Position numbers and translations under genes: made by a program. From an uncultured Paracoccaceae bacterium (GTDB lineage: Bacteria; Pseudomonadota; Alphaproteobacteria; Rhodobacterales; Rhodobacteraceae), in assembly GCA_913061275.1 (NCBI GenBank), contig CAJXSR010000002.1, positions 1 to 64,000 of the forward strand: DNA of 64,000 nt, written 5' to 3'. The notes beneath the pieces are model-generated. The model did no database searches. It was not told the origin of the DNA and saw only the letters and a program-made list of their open reading frames with translations. This document shows, in pieces, positions 29,026-38,702 of this stretch (the first letter of the stretch is position 1; each line of letters begins with the position of its first letter).

Positions 29026-29253
29026 ATGGATACGAAATTCGATTTTGCGAAGCATGGTATTGAACGCAAAGCATATGTGCGCACAGTTGCATATGCAGAC
29101 TTGCCCGAAGATATGCAGGCGGAAACCAAAGGGTATGAGGTGGTCTACGCCATCCATTCTGAAGACGGCGAACGTCTGGCTTTGGTCAAAGACCGCGAAC
29201 TGGCTTTTGCGGTGGCGCGTACCAATGATTTCACACCTGTAAGCGTGCATTAG
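29026..29253 (+). CDS. DUF1150 family protein
   Basis: 75 residues. VVYAIHSEDGERLALVKDRELAFAVAR near the C-terminus is the DUF1150 hallmark, which pairs with small heat-shock genes in alphaproteobacteria. Function unknown. GAGGG precedes the ATG; the gene lies nine bases after hsp20 in the same unit and is likely heat induced. Confidence 0.92.
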   Translation: MDTKFDFAKHGIERKAYVRTVAYADLPEDMQAETKGYEVVYAIHSEDGERLALVKDRELAFAVARTNDFTPVSVH

Positions 29254-29255
29254 TC

Positions 29256-29361
29256 GCATTTTATAGCACCCGTAGGTAAGTTTTAATCCGCATGACAACC
29301 TGTGGTAATGCAACCTATGTGTTCCATTACATATTGACTGTTAATTTTGTCTATAAAATGC
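29256..29361. repeat. Nested inverted repeats after the hsp20-DUF1150 unit
   Basis: GCATTTTATAG (29256-29266) and its exact complement CTATAAAATGC (29351-29361) enclose an inner pair GTAATG and CATTAC around 29312-29337. It begins three bases after the DUF1150 stop. It may be a large hairpin that ends or protects the transcript, or a small mobile remnant. Confidence 0.45.
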
Positions 29362-29455
29362 TATCACTCAAACGCATATAGGTTTTATCACCACTTTCGT
29401 AACCTTCAACCAATGGAGGAGCGATTTGCGGTAACCACTTAGGGCGTGTGCGGGC

Positions 29456-30511
29456 TTGCCAAATATAAAGGGAACAAGCGGTAGTGACACTATCGATGTC
29501 ACCAGTGATGTGGGTACTCTTAATGGTACACCGCAGGGTACCCCTATTAACAACGTTCGTGCAAAGGGTGGCGCGGATACAATCTCTATTACCGATAGTA
29601 CTATCACAGGTGTTGTTAACAGCGGTGGTGGTCAAGATGTAGTAACCATTCAAGGTTCCAGTATCGGAACAATCAGGCTTGGAGGTGGTGCAGATACATT
29701 AGATTTTATCAATTCTTCCGCCAGCAGTATTTCGGGCGAGAATGGGACTGATGCCTTAAATTTACCTGTCGGAACAGTGGTTACCGATGCAACCCATGGT
29801 ACATTTACCACGACACTTGGTGGTAGTTATAGCCTTTCTAGTGGCTCATTCACCTTACCAACAGGCCAAACTGTTACTTATACTGAGGTTGAAAGCGGCG
29901 TTGGAATACCGTGCTTTACACCCGGTACTATGATTACAACACCAAAGGGGCCTAAACCGATAGAACAGCTATCAGTTGGTGATCTGGTGATAACCCAAGA
30001 TCATGGGTTGCAGGCTATTCGCTGGATCGGTGAAAAGAAAATTACCGGCGCGCGTTTGTTTGCCTACCCACAGTTACAGCCCATTCGTATAAAAAAAGAC
30101 GCTTTTGGTGTTGGAAAGCCTAATGGTGATTTATTGGTTTCACCACAGCACCGAATGGTTATTTCGGATGCATTGGGCGAATTGTTATATGGCAGTCAAA
30201 ATTGCCTGCTTTGTGCCAAGTCACTTTTGGATCATCCCAGTATTGAAGTCGCGAAAATTCCCACTACGACCTATATCCATATCATGTTTGACCAGCATCA
30301 AATCATCTATGCCAATGGGTGTGCTACAGAAAGCTTTCATCCAGGTTCTTATATTTTGGATACGATGGAAGTCGCCATTCAAGAAGAAATATATGAAATC
30401 TTTCCAGAACTTAAAGACAGTGTTGCTGCAAAAACTTACGGCCCGTCGGCATTACCCGCCCTTAGTATCAATGACGGTATCGCGTTTATGGAACAAATCA
30501 CACTGCATTAG
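29456..30511 (+). CDS. Hint domain-containing secreted protein
   Basis: 351 residues. Starts at TTG 29456; no ATG is in frame, and relatives begin at this point with M.x.I.GTSGSDTI. The N-terminal 150 residues have glycine-aspartate repeats (GGADTISITD, GGGADTLDFI) like calcium-binding RTX repeats. From about 152 (PCFTPGTMITTPKGPKPIEQ) comes a Hint (hedgehog/intein) domain with catalytic Cys153 and VSPQHRM later. This class is common in Rhodobacteraceae and probably released by type I export. A second, frameshifted copy lies at 47431-48367. Converges with sat-cysC. Confidence 0.88.
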   Translation: MPNIKGTSGSDTIDVTSDVGTLNGTPQGTPINNVRAKGGADTISITDSTITGVVNSGGGQDVVTIQGSSIGTIRLGGGADTLDFINSSASSISGENGTDALNLPVGTVVTDATHGTFTTTLGGSYSLSSGSFTLPTGQTVTYTEVESGVGIPCFTPGTMITTPKGPKPIEQLSVGDLVITQDHGLQAIRWIGEKKITGARLFAYPQLQPIRIKKDAFGVGKPNGDLLVSPQHRMVISDALGELLYGSQNCLLCAKSLLDHPSIEVAKIPTTTYIHIMFDQHQIIYANGCATESFHPGSYILDTMEVAIQEEIYEIFPELKDSVAAKTYGPSALPALSINDGIAFMEQITLH

Positions 30512-30552
30512 GGATTGTGTGTTTTGGGTTTTTTATAAGGTTTTGGCGTAAA

Positions 30553-30580
30553 AAAAGCCCACTTAATAAAACGGGCTTTT
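30553..30580. terminator. Bidirectional terminator
   Basis: AAAAGCCC (30553-30560) pairs with GGGCTTTT (30573-30580), with A run on the left and T on the right, between the Hint gene (plus) and sat-cysC (minus). It can serve both strands. Confidence 0.85.
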
Positions 30581-30600
30581 AGGTTTTCAGAATGTATAGG

Positions 30601-32313
30601 TTAACCTTTAATCAACCCCATGCTTTCCAGTGTCAAAATGACCTGATGCGCACAGTTATCAACCTCTACATTTTCGGTTTCTAAGCTAATCTCTGGATTT
30701 TGGGGCACATCATAAGGGTCTGAAATACCTGTGAATTCTTTTATTTTACCTTCGCGTGCCAGTTTATAAAGCCCCTTGCGATCACGGCGTTCACATTCTT
30801 CAAGAGATGTGGCAACATGCACTTCGATAAAGGCGCCGAACGCCTCAATATCTTCACGTACTGCGCGGCGCGTTGTGGCATAGGGTGCGATAGGTGCACA
30901 AATTGCGATGCCGCCGTTCTTGGTTATTTCAGAGGCCACATAACCGATGCGACGAATGTTCAGATCGCGGTGTTCTTTGGAAAAGCCCAACTCGGATGAT
31001 AGGTTTTTGCGCACGATGTCACCATCTAACAAAGTTACAGGACGGCCACCCATTTCCATTAGTTTGACCATTAGCGCGTTGGCAACGGTGGATTTACCAG
31101 AGCCAGAGAAGCCTGTGAAAAACACGGTGAAACCCTGTTTGGAACGTGCGGGTTTAGATTTGCGTAATTCGCTAACAACAGCAGGAAATGAGAACCATTC
31201 GGGAATTTCTAGACCTTCCGACAAACGTCGGCGCAGTTCTGTGCCAGAGATATTCAGGATGGTAACATTTTCCTTATCTTCAATCTCATCTATAGCTTCA
31301 TACTGGGCGCGTTCCTGAACAAAGACCATATGTTTGAAATCGACCATTTCAATGCCCATTTCTGTCTGATGCTCACGGAATAAATCTTGTGCATCATAAG
31401 GCCCGTAAAAATCTTCGCCTTGGCTGTTTTTGCCGGGGCCTGCGTGATCGCGGCCAACAATAAAGTGGGTGCAACCGTGGTTACGGCGGATCAGCCCGTG
31501 CCAAACCGCTTCGCGTGGGCCAGCCATGCGCATTGCAAGGTTCAACAAGCTCATGGATGTGGTTGATGACGGGTACTGATCCAGCACCGCTTCATAGCAA
31601 CGCACACGGGTAAAGTGGTCGATGTCACCGGGCTTTGTAAGGCCGACAATAGGATGGATCAGCAAATTGGCTTGGGCTTCTTTGGCAGCACGGAAGGTCA
31701 GTTCTTGGTGCGCGCGGTGCAATGGGTTGCGGGTTTGAAATGCCACGATGCGACGCCAACCGACTTTGCGGAAAAACGAGCGTAACTCGTTCGGGCTGTC
31801 GCGGCGTGCGCGAAAATCGTAATGGGTTATGGTGTTGATACCGGTAATTTTACCGCCCAGATATACAGCACCTGCTGTGTTATGCAGATAATTCACGGCA
31901 GGATGTGCAATGTCATCGGCACCAAAGACCATTTCGGCCTCTTTGCTTTTATCGGGCGTATAGATGTCGGACACATCCAAGATTGCCAAAATCACACCTT
32001 CCAAATCGCGCAATGCAATTTTTTGACCTGCTTCCAGCTTATCTGCAAAACCTTGCCCTACATCCAGTGTGATCGGCATTGGCCATAAAGTGCCATCTGC
32101 AAGGCGCATGTTTTCAACGACTGAACTATAATCAGCCTCATTTAAAAAGCCTGTAAGCGGATAAAAACCGCCGTTCATCAACAGTTCCAAATCACAGATT
32201 TGACGTGGTGTCAGATCCCATGAAGGTAATTGGGCGGCTTGTTGTTTTAATTTATCCGCTTCATCAAAAGGGGCAAATAATTCAGGTACGGGTAGAAGGT
32301 TTTCAGCAGTCAT
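30601..32313 (-). CDS. Bifunctional sulfate adenylyltransferase/adenylylsulfate kinase
   Basis: 570 residues. ATP sulfurylase (about 1-385) turns sulfate and ATP into APS, with QTRNPLHRAH at 193-202 and GRDHAGPG at 287-294. APS kinase (about 395-570) makes PAPS, with Walker A GFSGSGKST at 401-409 and DGDIVRKNL after it. This fusion (sat-cysC) is common in roseobacters and feeds assimilation of sulfate to cysteine. No reductase genes are adjacent. Confidence 0.96.
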   Translation of the reverse strand: MTAENLLPVPELFAPFDEADKLKQQAAQLPSWDLTPRQICDLELLMNGGFYPLTGFLNEADYSSVVENMRLADGTLWPMPITLDVGQGFADKLEAGQKIALRDLEGVILAILDVSDIYTPDKSKEAEMVFGADDIAHPAVNYLHNTAGAVYLGGKITGINTITHYDFRARRDSPNELRSFFRKVGWRRIVAFQTRNPLHRAHQELTFRAAKEAQANLLIHPIVGLTKPGDIDHFTRVRCYEAVLDQYPSSTTSMSLLNLAMRMAGPREAVWHGLIRRNHGCTHFIVGRDHAGPGKNSQGEDFYGPYDAQDLFREHQTEMGIEMVDFKHMVFVQERAQYEAIDEIEDKENVTILNISGTELRRRLSEGLEIPEWFSFPAVVSELRKSKPARSKQGFTVFFTGFSGSGKSTVANALMVKLMEMGGRPVTLLDGDIVRKNLSSELGFSKEHRDLNIRRIGYVASEITKNGGIAICAPIAPYATTRRAVREDIEAFGAFIEVHVATSLEECERRDRKGLYKLAREGKIKEFTGISDPYDVPQNPEISLETENVEVDNCAHQVILTLESMGLIKG

Positions 32314-32410
32314 TGTCGGTTCCAGATATAAATATTAAGTGTCAAATACACCTACGCGCGGATATTACAAGTTTTCGTGTTTAAAATAGGACGAAATCGT
32401 GGTGAAAATG

Positions 32411-32428
32411 CCCCTGTTGGAACAGGGG
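32411..32428 (-). terminator. Terminator after trxB
   Basis: CCCCTGTT (32411-32418) pairs perfectly with AACAGGGG (32421-32428). On the minus strand it is followed by GCATTTTC. It lies 29 bases after the trxB stop. Confidence 0.6.
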
Positions 32429-32457
32429 TTAGTGTTAGATTGCGGTTATGGAACGGT

Positions 32458-33411
<954 letters not shown>

Positions 33412-33560
33412 TTAAATTTCGGGTTTTGCAATCTATATAGTGCTGGTGGGTGGAAAGGGAAAGCCATCCTGATACTGCAATATAAATTAGAATACTTTAT
33501 CTTTTACCCCAGCTATGTAATAAAATTACAAAACCACGAAACAAATGAAAAGAGCCAACT

Positions 33561-34049
33561 ATGGTATCGTCTAAGCTAGATGCAATCGATCTAAAACTTC
33601 TGCATTTGTTGCAGGAAGACGGACGTATGACCAATGTTGATCTGGCTAAATCTGTGGGTATTTCGGCCCCGCCGTGCTTGCGCCGAATACGCGCTTTGCA
33701 AGATCAGGGATATATTCAGGGTTTTCATGCGGATGTGAATGAAAAGGCTTTGGGGTTTGAGGTAAAAGCGTTCGCAATGGTCGGGCTGCATTCGCAGGCT
33801 GAAGTGGATTTAAGCGCGTTTGAAGAACGCTGCCGAAATTGGCCATTGGTGCGTGAATGTCATATGCTAAACGGTGAGATAGACTTTATTTTGAAGTGCC
33901 TATCACCTGATCTGTCCAGCTTTCAAAGCTTTATCACCGAAGAATTAACCTCGGCTGATAATGTGGCGAGTGTGAAAACGTCGCTTGTCATACGCGGTGC
34001 GAAAGACAAGCCGGGTGTGCCGTTTTCAGTTATCGCAAATAACGATTAA
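33561..34049 (+). CDS. Lrp/AsnC family transcriptional regulator
   Basis: 162 residues. HTH at about 6-60 (LDAIDLKLLHLLQEDGRMTN, then LAKSVGISAPPCLRRIRAL) and an RAM ligand-binding domain from about 70 (VKAFAMVGLHSQAE, then VRECHMLNGEIDFILKCL). Divergent from trxB. It converges with a 43-residue gene, overlapping its stop by four bases. Confidence 0.95.
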   Translation: MVSSKLDAIDLKLLHLLQEDGRMTNVDLAKSVGISAPPCLRRIRALQDQGYIQGFHADVNEKALGFEVKAFAMVGLHSQAEVDLSAFEERCRNWPLVRECHMLNGEIDFILKCLSPDLSSFQSFITEELTSADNVASVKTSLVIRGAKDKPGVPFSVIANND

Positions 34050-34177
34050 GCGGCTTCGTATTGTTTATCCTTGTCCGAAAAAGCAACTGGGCGTGTATTT
34101 TTATCCCAAGGCATATCAAGTTTCTTGTCTTCGGCTTCTTTAATTGCCTGTCTTAACCAACGTTTATCCGTTTTCAT
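34046..34177 (-). CDS. Small conserved hypothetical protein
   Basis: 43 residues: MKTDKRWLRQAIKEAEDKKL, then DMPWDKNTRPVAFSDKDKQY and EAA. The pattern W.....A...A....MPW...TRP.AF matches a small protein that I recall in roseobacters; its role is not known. A good ribosome site (AAGGAG) lies six bases before the ATG. It overlaps the convergent Lrp gene by four bases. Confidence 0.75.
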   Translation of the reverse strand: MKTDKRWLRQAIKEAEDKKLDMPWDKNTRPVAFSDKDKQYEAA

Positions 34178-34483
34178 TTTCGGCTCCTTTAACTTTTTCA
34201 TTTCCCCGCTACTGTCTTTTTTAAGCGGATAGGCCTTTTGGCGACCCTTAACTTTAATTTACCAAACATTCTGACCTTAAAAGGGCGGATTAAAGATTAA
34301 TTAAAAACTATTTCTGATGGATTCTTGTGGATTGTGTCCGCTTTGGAAACAATAAGGTAACTGATTATTAATAAACAATAAAACTAATAAGTATGCGAAA
34401 ACTAGCCATTGAAACGGGCCTGTTTAAGGCGTGAATTAGGCGTATCTTGGTCAAATGTTAGGCTGTTTGTGCTGAATTCTGGA
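34178..34483. other. AT-rich intergenic stretch
   Basis: 306 bases between the 43-residue gene and the end of pgeF. It must hold the promoter of the small gene. No coding frame or terminator can be supported; a 13-codon ATG frame near 34393 is too short to call. Confidence 0.5.
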
Positions 34484-35239
34484 TTACATTCGAATAACCG
34501 AGATCAATCGACCATAATCCGCTTCGCTATTGTGACAGGTGCGGCGGTAGGAATAGAATCTGTCCGCATCAGAATATGTGCAATGCCCAGTCCATTCGCA
34601 ATGCCCTACACCTGCCTTACGCAGTTGGTGCAGACAGAATGCAGGCAAATCAAACTGCATTCGGTCTTTTATGCCTTGGGCAAAAAAACGGCTGTATGTG
34701 TTATCACTGGCAATGAAATCTTCAAAGAACTCTGGCCCAACCTCATAGGCGCGTTGGCTGATAGTTGGGCCAACAACTGCCGTGATATTTTTGCGTTTCG
34801 CCCCTAGATCTTCCATTGCGTTGACCGTTGCCTGTGAAATGCCGCCAATGGCACCTTTCCAACCAGAGTGGGCGGCCCCTATGACACCTGCATGAGGGTC
34901 TGAAAATAAAATCGGGGCGCAATCAGCGGTAAGTATACCAAGGGCTATACTGGATTTGTTTGTGACCATCGCATCGGCTTTGGCTTGTTTGGGGTCGCTG
35001 TCATCCGTTAAAGTTGCAACTTGGGTGGAATGTACCTGATGCACAGAATTTAGATTGTTCAAACTTACCTGCATTGCTTCGGCCGCAAGTGTGCGGTTTG
35101 TTTGAACATAGTCGCGCTCATCATTTGAACCTTGTCCGCAATTTAGCCCCGCATATATGCCTTTTGACTCCCCGCCTTTTCGGGTGAAAAACCCATGTTT
35201 GGTGGTTAGCACATCGGATGTGAGGATTTCTAAACTCAT
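34484..35239 (-). CDS. pgeF: Peptidoglycan editing factor PgeF (YfiH/DUF152, laccase-like)
   Basis: 251 residues. NSVHQVHS (about 64-71), ILTADCAPILF (about 101-111), AAHSGWKGAIGG (about 121-132) carry the His/Cys zinc-site residues of the family. PgeF removes wrongly built peptidoglycan precursors containing serine; older annotations call it polyphenol oxidase. Its start overlaps the end of the midA-like gene by four bases, third gene of lgt-midA-pgeF. Confidence 0.95.
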   Translation of the reverse strand: MSLEILTSDVLTTKHGFFTRKGGESKGIYAGLNCGQGSNDERDYVQTNRTLAAEAMQVSLNNLNSVHQVHSTQVATLTDDSDPKQAKADAMVTNKSSIALGILTADCAPILFSDPHAGVIGAAHSGWKGAIGGISQATVNAMEDLGAKRKNITAVVGPTISQRAYEVGPEFFEDFIASDNTYSRFFAQGIKDRMQFDLPAFCLHQLRKAGVGHCEWTGHCTYSDADRFYSYRRTCHNSEADYGRLISVIRM

Positions 35240-36291
35240 ATGTCAAACCCCATTGGCTGTGGTGCCCCTTTGGGGCTGATTGCAAGCACTTTGAAAAGGT
35301 GCCCCATTTCATCAGGGTGGGTCAAGCGGCGGTGGGCGGTTATGTGGTTTTCTAACGCATCGCCATCAAGCCCTGCGGCTAAAGATTGCGCGCGCGGGGT
35401 TATGCCAAGCCGTTCCAGAAAAACGCCCTGTGCGGTTACTTTGCTGACCTGTGCAAATTTACTGGCAGCGTCACTTAGTGATTTGAAATTCACATGCGCG
35501 GTTAAGTCTGATGCACCGCAATTTAGCAATGGGTCTGCTTTGGTGTGGTGTTTTACCGCCTGAAAACTGTCGCCGACAGGGTTTTCATCGCCATAATCTA
35601 TCACCAATGCAGCCCCGCCAAAGGCCCCAATGATCCGTGCAATGTCTGATATGATGGCAACTGCACTGGGGCAAAGTTCTAAGATAGTTCCAAGCGGGGC
35701 GTCTGCAAACACGGATGTTGGTGTTTGGGCTGCCAGAATAAACCCTAACGCGCCGTTTTTGGCCCCTATCATATGTTCCTGCCAGCCATGTTCAGTACGA
35801 CTATATTGGCGGATTGGCAGGCAATCAAAAAATTCATTGGCGACAAGAAATAAGGGCTGTTCTGGTAGGGCGGTAACTGTGTTGACCCAAGTCACATCGT
35901 AATCATCCAGCGTTTTAGCTTGAACCGCTTGTAGTTCTGGGCTGGCTTCAACCAATATTATTTCTGCGGCTTGGTGAAACCCTGAAATTGCTTTTGTAGT
36001 CCGTAATATGTCGGCCATTAAAACCCCGCGCCCCGGCCCAAGTTCAGCAAGCGTAAAGCGGGAAGGTTGGCCTTGGTCTATCCAGTTTTGTGCCAAACAC
36101 AATCCTAACATTTCACCATACATCTGGCTGATTTCAGGGGAGGTAATAAAATCCCCGCCTGCGCCGATAGGGCGTTGGGTTGTGTAATAGCCATATTTCG
36201 GGTGCAACAGGCATTGGGTCATATACTCTGCAATGGTGATCGGCCCTGACCGTTCTATTTGGCCCAACAGTATTTCGGTAAGTTTGGTCAT
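35236..36291 (-). CDS. Class I SAM-dependent methyltransferase (MidA/NDUFAF7-like, DUF185)
   Basis: 351 residues. ITSPEISQMYGEMLGLCLAQ followed by LAELGPGRGVLMADILR, the SAM-binding motif (about 70-85), is typical of the NDUFAF7 group, whose mitochondrial member methylates an arginine of complex I. The bacterial target is not known. Overlaps lgt and pgeF by four bases each (ATGA), so the three genes are translationally coupled. Confidence 0.93.
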   Translation of the reverse strand: MTKLTEILLGQIERSGPITIAEYMTQCLLHPKYGYYTTQRPIGAGGDFITSPEISQMYGEMLGLCLAQNWIDQGQPSRFTLAELGPGRGVLMADILRTTKAISGFHQAAEIILVEASPELQAVQAKTLDDYDVTWVNTVTALPEQPLFLVANEFFDCLPIRQYSRTEHGWQEHMIGAKNGALGFILAAQTPTSVFADAPLGTILELCPSAVAIISDIARIIGAFGGAALVIDYGDENPVGDSFQAVKHHTKADPLLNCGASDLTAHVNFKSLSDAASKFAQVSKVTAQGVFLERLGITPRAQSLAAGLDGDALENHITAHRRLTHPDEMGHLFKVLAISPKGAPQPMGFDI

Positions 36292-37196
36292 GTCCGTTTG
36301 CGTACATATAGGATTAGTGCAATCCCTATTATAATCATCGGCATAGACAGGATTTGGCCCATAGACAGGCCTTGGCTGTCAAAAGTTTGGCCGAAACGGA
36401 TAACATGGCCCCATGGATTGGTGGGGCCGATAAATTGTGCATCCCCTTGACGAACCCCCTCAATTAGGGTGCGTGCAGTACCGTATCCGATAAAGAAGAT
36501 GCCGATGATTTGGCCCGGTATTTTGAACCATCCACGTTTAAATACCAAAAACGCGATTATAATAAATAGGATGATACCTTCTAGGAAAGCTTCATATAAT
36601 TGTGAGGGGTGGCGGGCGCAGACATCACTTAGCCACCAGATAGGGCAGTCTTGTGCTGCATAACCCGGAAAAACCATGCCCCAAGGAAGGTCGGTTGGGC
36701 GGCCCCAAAGCTCTGCATTAATAAAGTTAGCAATGCGCACCAGAAACAACCCGAAAGTGGCGGAAAACGCCATTGCATCGCCCACAGACCACGGGTTTAG
36801 TTTGTTTTTCCAGCAAAATAGTAGCCCAGATGCGATTACACCTAGGAAACCACCATGAAACGATAGGCCGCCTTCCCATATGCGGATGATTTGTGCGGGA
36901 TTTTCCAGAAAAAAACTGAAGTTGTAGAACAACACATAGCCAACACGGCCACCTAAAATTGTACCCAAAATCATCCAAGTTAGCAGATCTTCGATTTGCG
37001 GCTTTGAAATTGGCGCTTTGTTGCCGTTCCATAGGGATGTGGTTTTTACTAGGCGGTTCATCCACCATGTTGCCAGTAAAAAAGCAGCGATATAAGATAA
37101 AGCGTACCATCGAATAGCCAGCGTAAACCCAAAAACCTGAAATGAGATCAGAATGGGGTCAATATCTGGGAACGGTATAAGAGACGAAAATAACAT
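36288..37196 (-). CDS. lgt: Prolipoprotein diacylglyceryl transferase
   Basis: Attaches diacylglycerol to the lipobox cysteine of prolipoproteins in the inner membrane. 302 residues with about seven helices. WEGGLSFHGGFLGV (about 107-120) and the signature VRIANFINAELWGRPTD (about 153-169) are conserved. First gene of the coupled lgt-midA-pgeF unit and divergent from ubiK. Confidence 0.97.
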   Translation of the reverse strand: MLFSSLIPFPDIDPILISFQVFGFTLAIRWYALSYIAAFLLATWWMNRLVKTTSLWNGNKAPISKPQIEDLLTWMILGTILGGRVGYVLFYNFSFFLENPAQIIRIWEGGLSFHGGFLGVIASGLLFCWKNKLNPWSVGDAMAFSATFGLFLVRIANFINAELWGRPTDLPWGMVFPGYAAQDCPIWWLSDVCARHPSQLYEAFLEGIILFIIIAFLVFKRGWFKIPGQIIGIFFIGYGTARTLIEGVRQGDAQFIGPTNPWGHVIRFGQTFDSQGLSMGQILSMPMIIIGIALILYVRKRT

Positions 37197-37298
37197 TCCC
37201 TTTCGTCGACGCGAATGGGTGTTTTGTCAAGCGGGTCTTGGCTTTTTCTATGTAAGACACCATATAGTGAGTAACAGTATTTAACGGAGTTAAAGAAA

Positions 37299-37589
37299 AT
37301 GCAAACGCGCAATAAGTTTTTCGAAGATGCAAGCCAGTTGATGAGTAATGCAATGGGTGTTGCCCAGGGGGCTAAAACCGAAGCTGAAAATGCAGCTAAA
37401 TCAATGATGGACCGCTGGTTGGCCGACCGTGATTTTGTGACCCGTGAAGAATTTGATGCGGTGCGTTTGATGGCCCAGAAAGCCCGCGAAGAAAATGCGG
37501 CCCTTCTGGTGCGTATTGATGCGTTGGAAGCTTCAAAAAAACCCGCTGTTAAAAAAGCGGCTGCTAAAAAGCCAGCCGCTAAGAAATAA
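37299..37589 (+). CDS. ubiK: Ubiquinone biosynthesis accessory factor UbiK (BMFP)
   Basis: 96 residues. A helical BMFP domain (KFFEDASQLMSNAMGVAQGA, then DFVTREEFDAVRLMAQKARE) ending in an Ala/Lys tail (KKPAVKKAAAKKPAAKK). UbiK assists the ubiquinone biosynthesis complex. Divergent from lgt with a 102-base spacer, the usual alphaproteobacterial order. Confidence 0.92.
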   Translation: MQTRNKFFEDASQLMSNAMGVAQGAKTEAENAAKSMMDRWLADRDFVTREEFDAVRLMAQKAREENAALLVRIDALEASKKPAVKKAAAKKPAAKK

Positions 37590-37597
37590 TACGGGTG

Positions 37598-38047
37598 TTA
37601 GCCACAACAAGCTTTGCCAAGAGCTTTTAGGCGCCAGTAATTATAAGGTAGGGGTGCCAAGAAACCTGCGGTCAGCATCAAGGGTAAAACTGCCAGATTA
37701 ATCTTTGCCCCGCCTGTGACCATGACATCGACGATATTCATCGCCGCTTCCATGGCAATCATAGAGATAAGCGACATGCCTATCGCGGTCTTAAAAGCCA
37801 AGCTTAGAATCATTTGGCGCGAAAGAATTATGGTTTCCAAAGCGATTGATGTCAAAAGGCCATTCACAATGGCTAAGATCATAATTGCAAGTGTAGGCCA
37901 CGGTATGCCGCTGATTTGGAAGAATAATATTGTTCCTATATCCCCAATGGAACAACCGATCAGGCACCATGTTGTGTTAATGCAAGCTTGCCGCCATTTG
38001 GCGCGGTCCCGCCAGTCAATGCCAAGGGTTTTTGTAAGAGCAGTCAT
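37598..38047 (-). CDS. DUF4396 membrane protein under CueR-type promoter
   Basis: 149 residues with four likely helices (about 25-45, 50-70, 85-108, 115-135) and a short C-terminal tail KACCG. Fits the DUF4396 family, which is often near copper regulators. The C-terminal CC pair and cysteines in TTWCLIGCSIG could bind copper(I). Its promoter (38078-38108) has the 19-base spacer and dyad expected for CueR control, so a role in copper handling is inferred. Divergent from cueR. Confidence 0.82.
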   Translation of the reverse strand: MTALTKTLGIDWRDRAKWRQACINTTWCLIGCSIGDIGTILFFQISGIPWPTLAIMILAIVNGLLTSIALETIILSRQMILSLAFKTAIGMSLISMIAMEAAMNIVDVMVTGGAKINLAVLPLMLTAGFLAPLPYNYWRLKALGKACCG

Positions 38048-38077
38048 TTTATTACCTTTTAACGGTGTGTTTATTCG

Positions 38078-38108
38078 TATATACCACCTCCAGTAACTGG
38101 AAGGCCAA
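38078..38108 (-). promoter_or_regulatory. MerR/CueR-type promoter and operator
   Basis: On the minus strand, -35 TTGGCC (38103-38108) and -10 TATATA (38078-38083) are separated by exactly 19 bases, the overlong spacing that MerR-type activators correct by twisting DNA. The spacer holds the dyad CTTCCAGTTACTGGAGG. It directs transcription to the DUF4396 gene; the cueR gene lies on the other side. Confidence 0.82.
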
Positions 38109-38120
38109 GCGGGAAATTAA

Positions 38121-38510
38121 ATGAATATCGGCGAGATTTCTAAAAAGGCTGATTTGCCTACAAAAACTGTACGTTATTATGCGGATGTAGGTTTGGTTAA
38201 GCCAACGGGGCGTACGGATGCAGGGTATCGTACCTACGATGAAAAAGCTTTGCGCAAACTGATTTTTGTGCGCCGATCACGTGCGATGGGGTTTTCTGTA
38301 CAGGAATGCCGAAAGCTGCTTGGTTTGTATGAAGATCAGGGTCGCGCCAGTTCAGAAGTGCGCGAAATTGCAAAGCAGCATTTGGTGGAAATTAATGAGA
38401 AGTTAAGCGAATTAAAGAAACTCCAAAAAGAGCTGTCGATGCTGGTTCACAGCTGCAAAGGCGATAATCGCCCAGATTGCCCGATCATTGATGCACTGGG
38501 CCGTGGGTAA
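38121..38510 (+). CDS. cueR: Copper-responsive MerR family regulator CueR
   Basis: 129 residues. MerR HTH NIGEISKKADLPTKTVRYYA (2-21) with the wing after it, a long dimer helix (about 75-108), and Cys112 and Cys120 in SCKGDNRPDCPII, the same spacing and positions that bind Cu(I) in CueR. The serine two residues before Cys112... region matches the monovalent-metal type rather than MerR itself. It probably activates the divergent DUF4396 gene. Confidence 0.94.
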   Translation: MNIGEISKKADLPTKTVRYYADVGLVKPTGRTDAGYRTYDEKALRKLIFVRRSRAMGFSVQECRKLLGLYEDQGRASSEVREIAKQHLVEINEKLSELKKLQKELSMLVHSCKGDNRPDCPIIDALGRG

Positions 38511-38702
38511 GTAAAATAACCTGTGGATAGGTGTATCTTTTCTGTGGGTATAATCAGTTAACCTAAAGTTTTACCTTTACAGAACGTTATTTGTGTCACA
38601 CCATATGTAGTAAGCAGCGTGGTAAAAACCGCGATACTTAGCGAAGTTCACTAATATGGTGGGCGTCGTCCTCATAAAACAAAAGACTAGAGGGGCAGGC
38701 AT

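Noticed and set aside
34409-34807. 132-codon plus-strand frame
   Set aside because: Mostly antisense to pgeF, which is unmistakable on the other strand.
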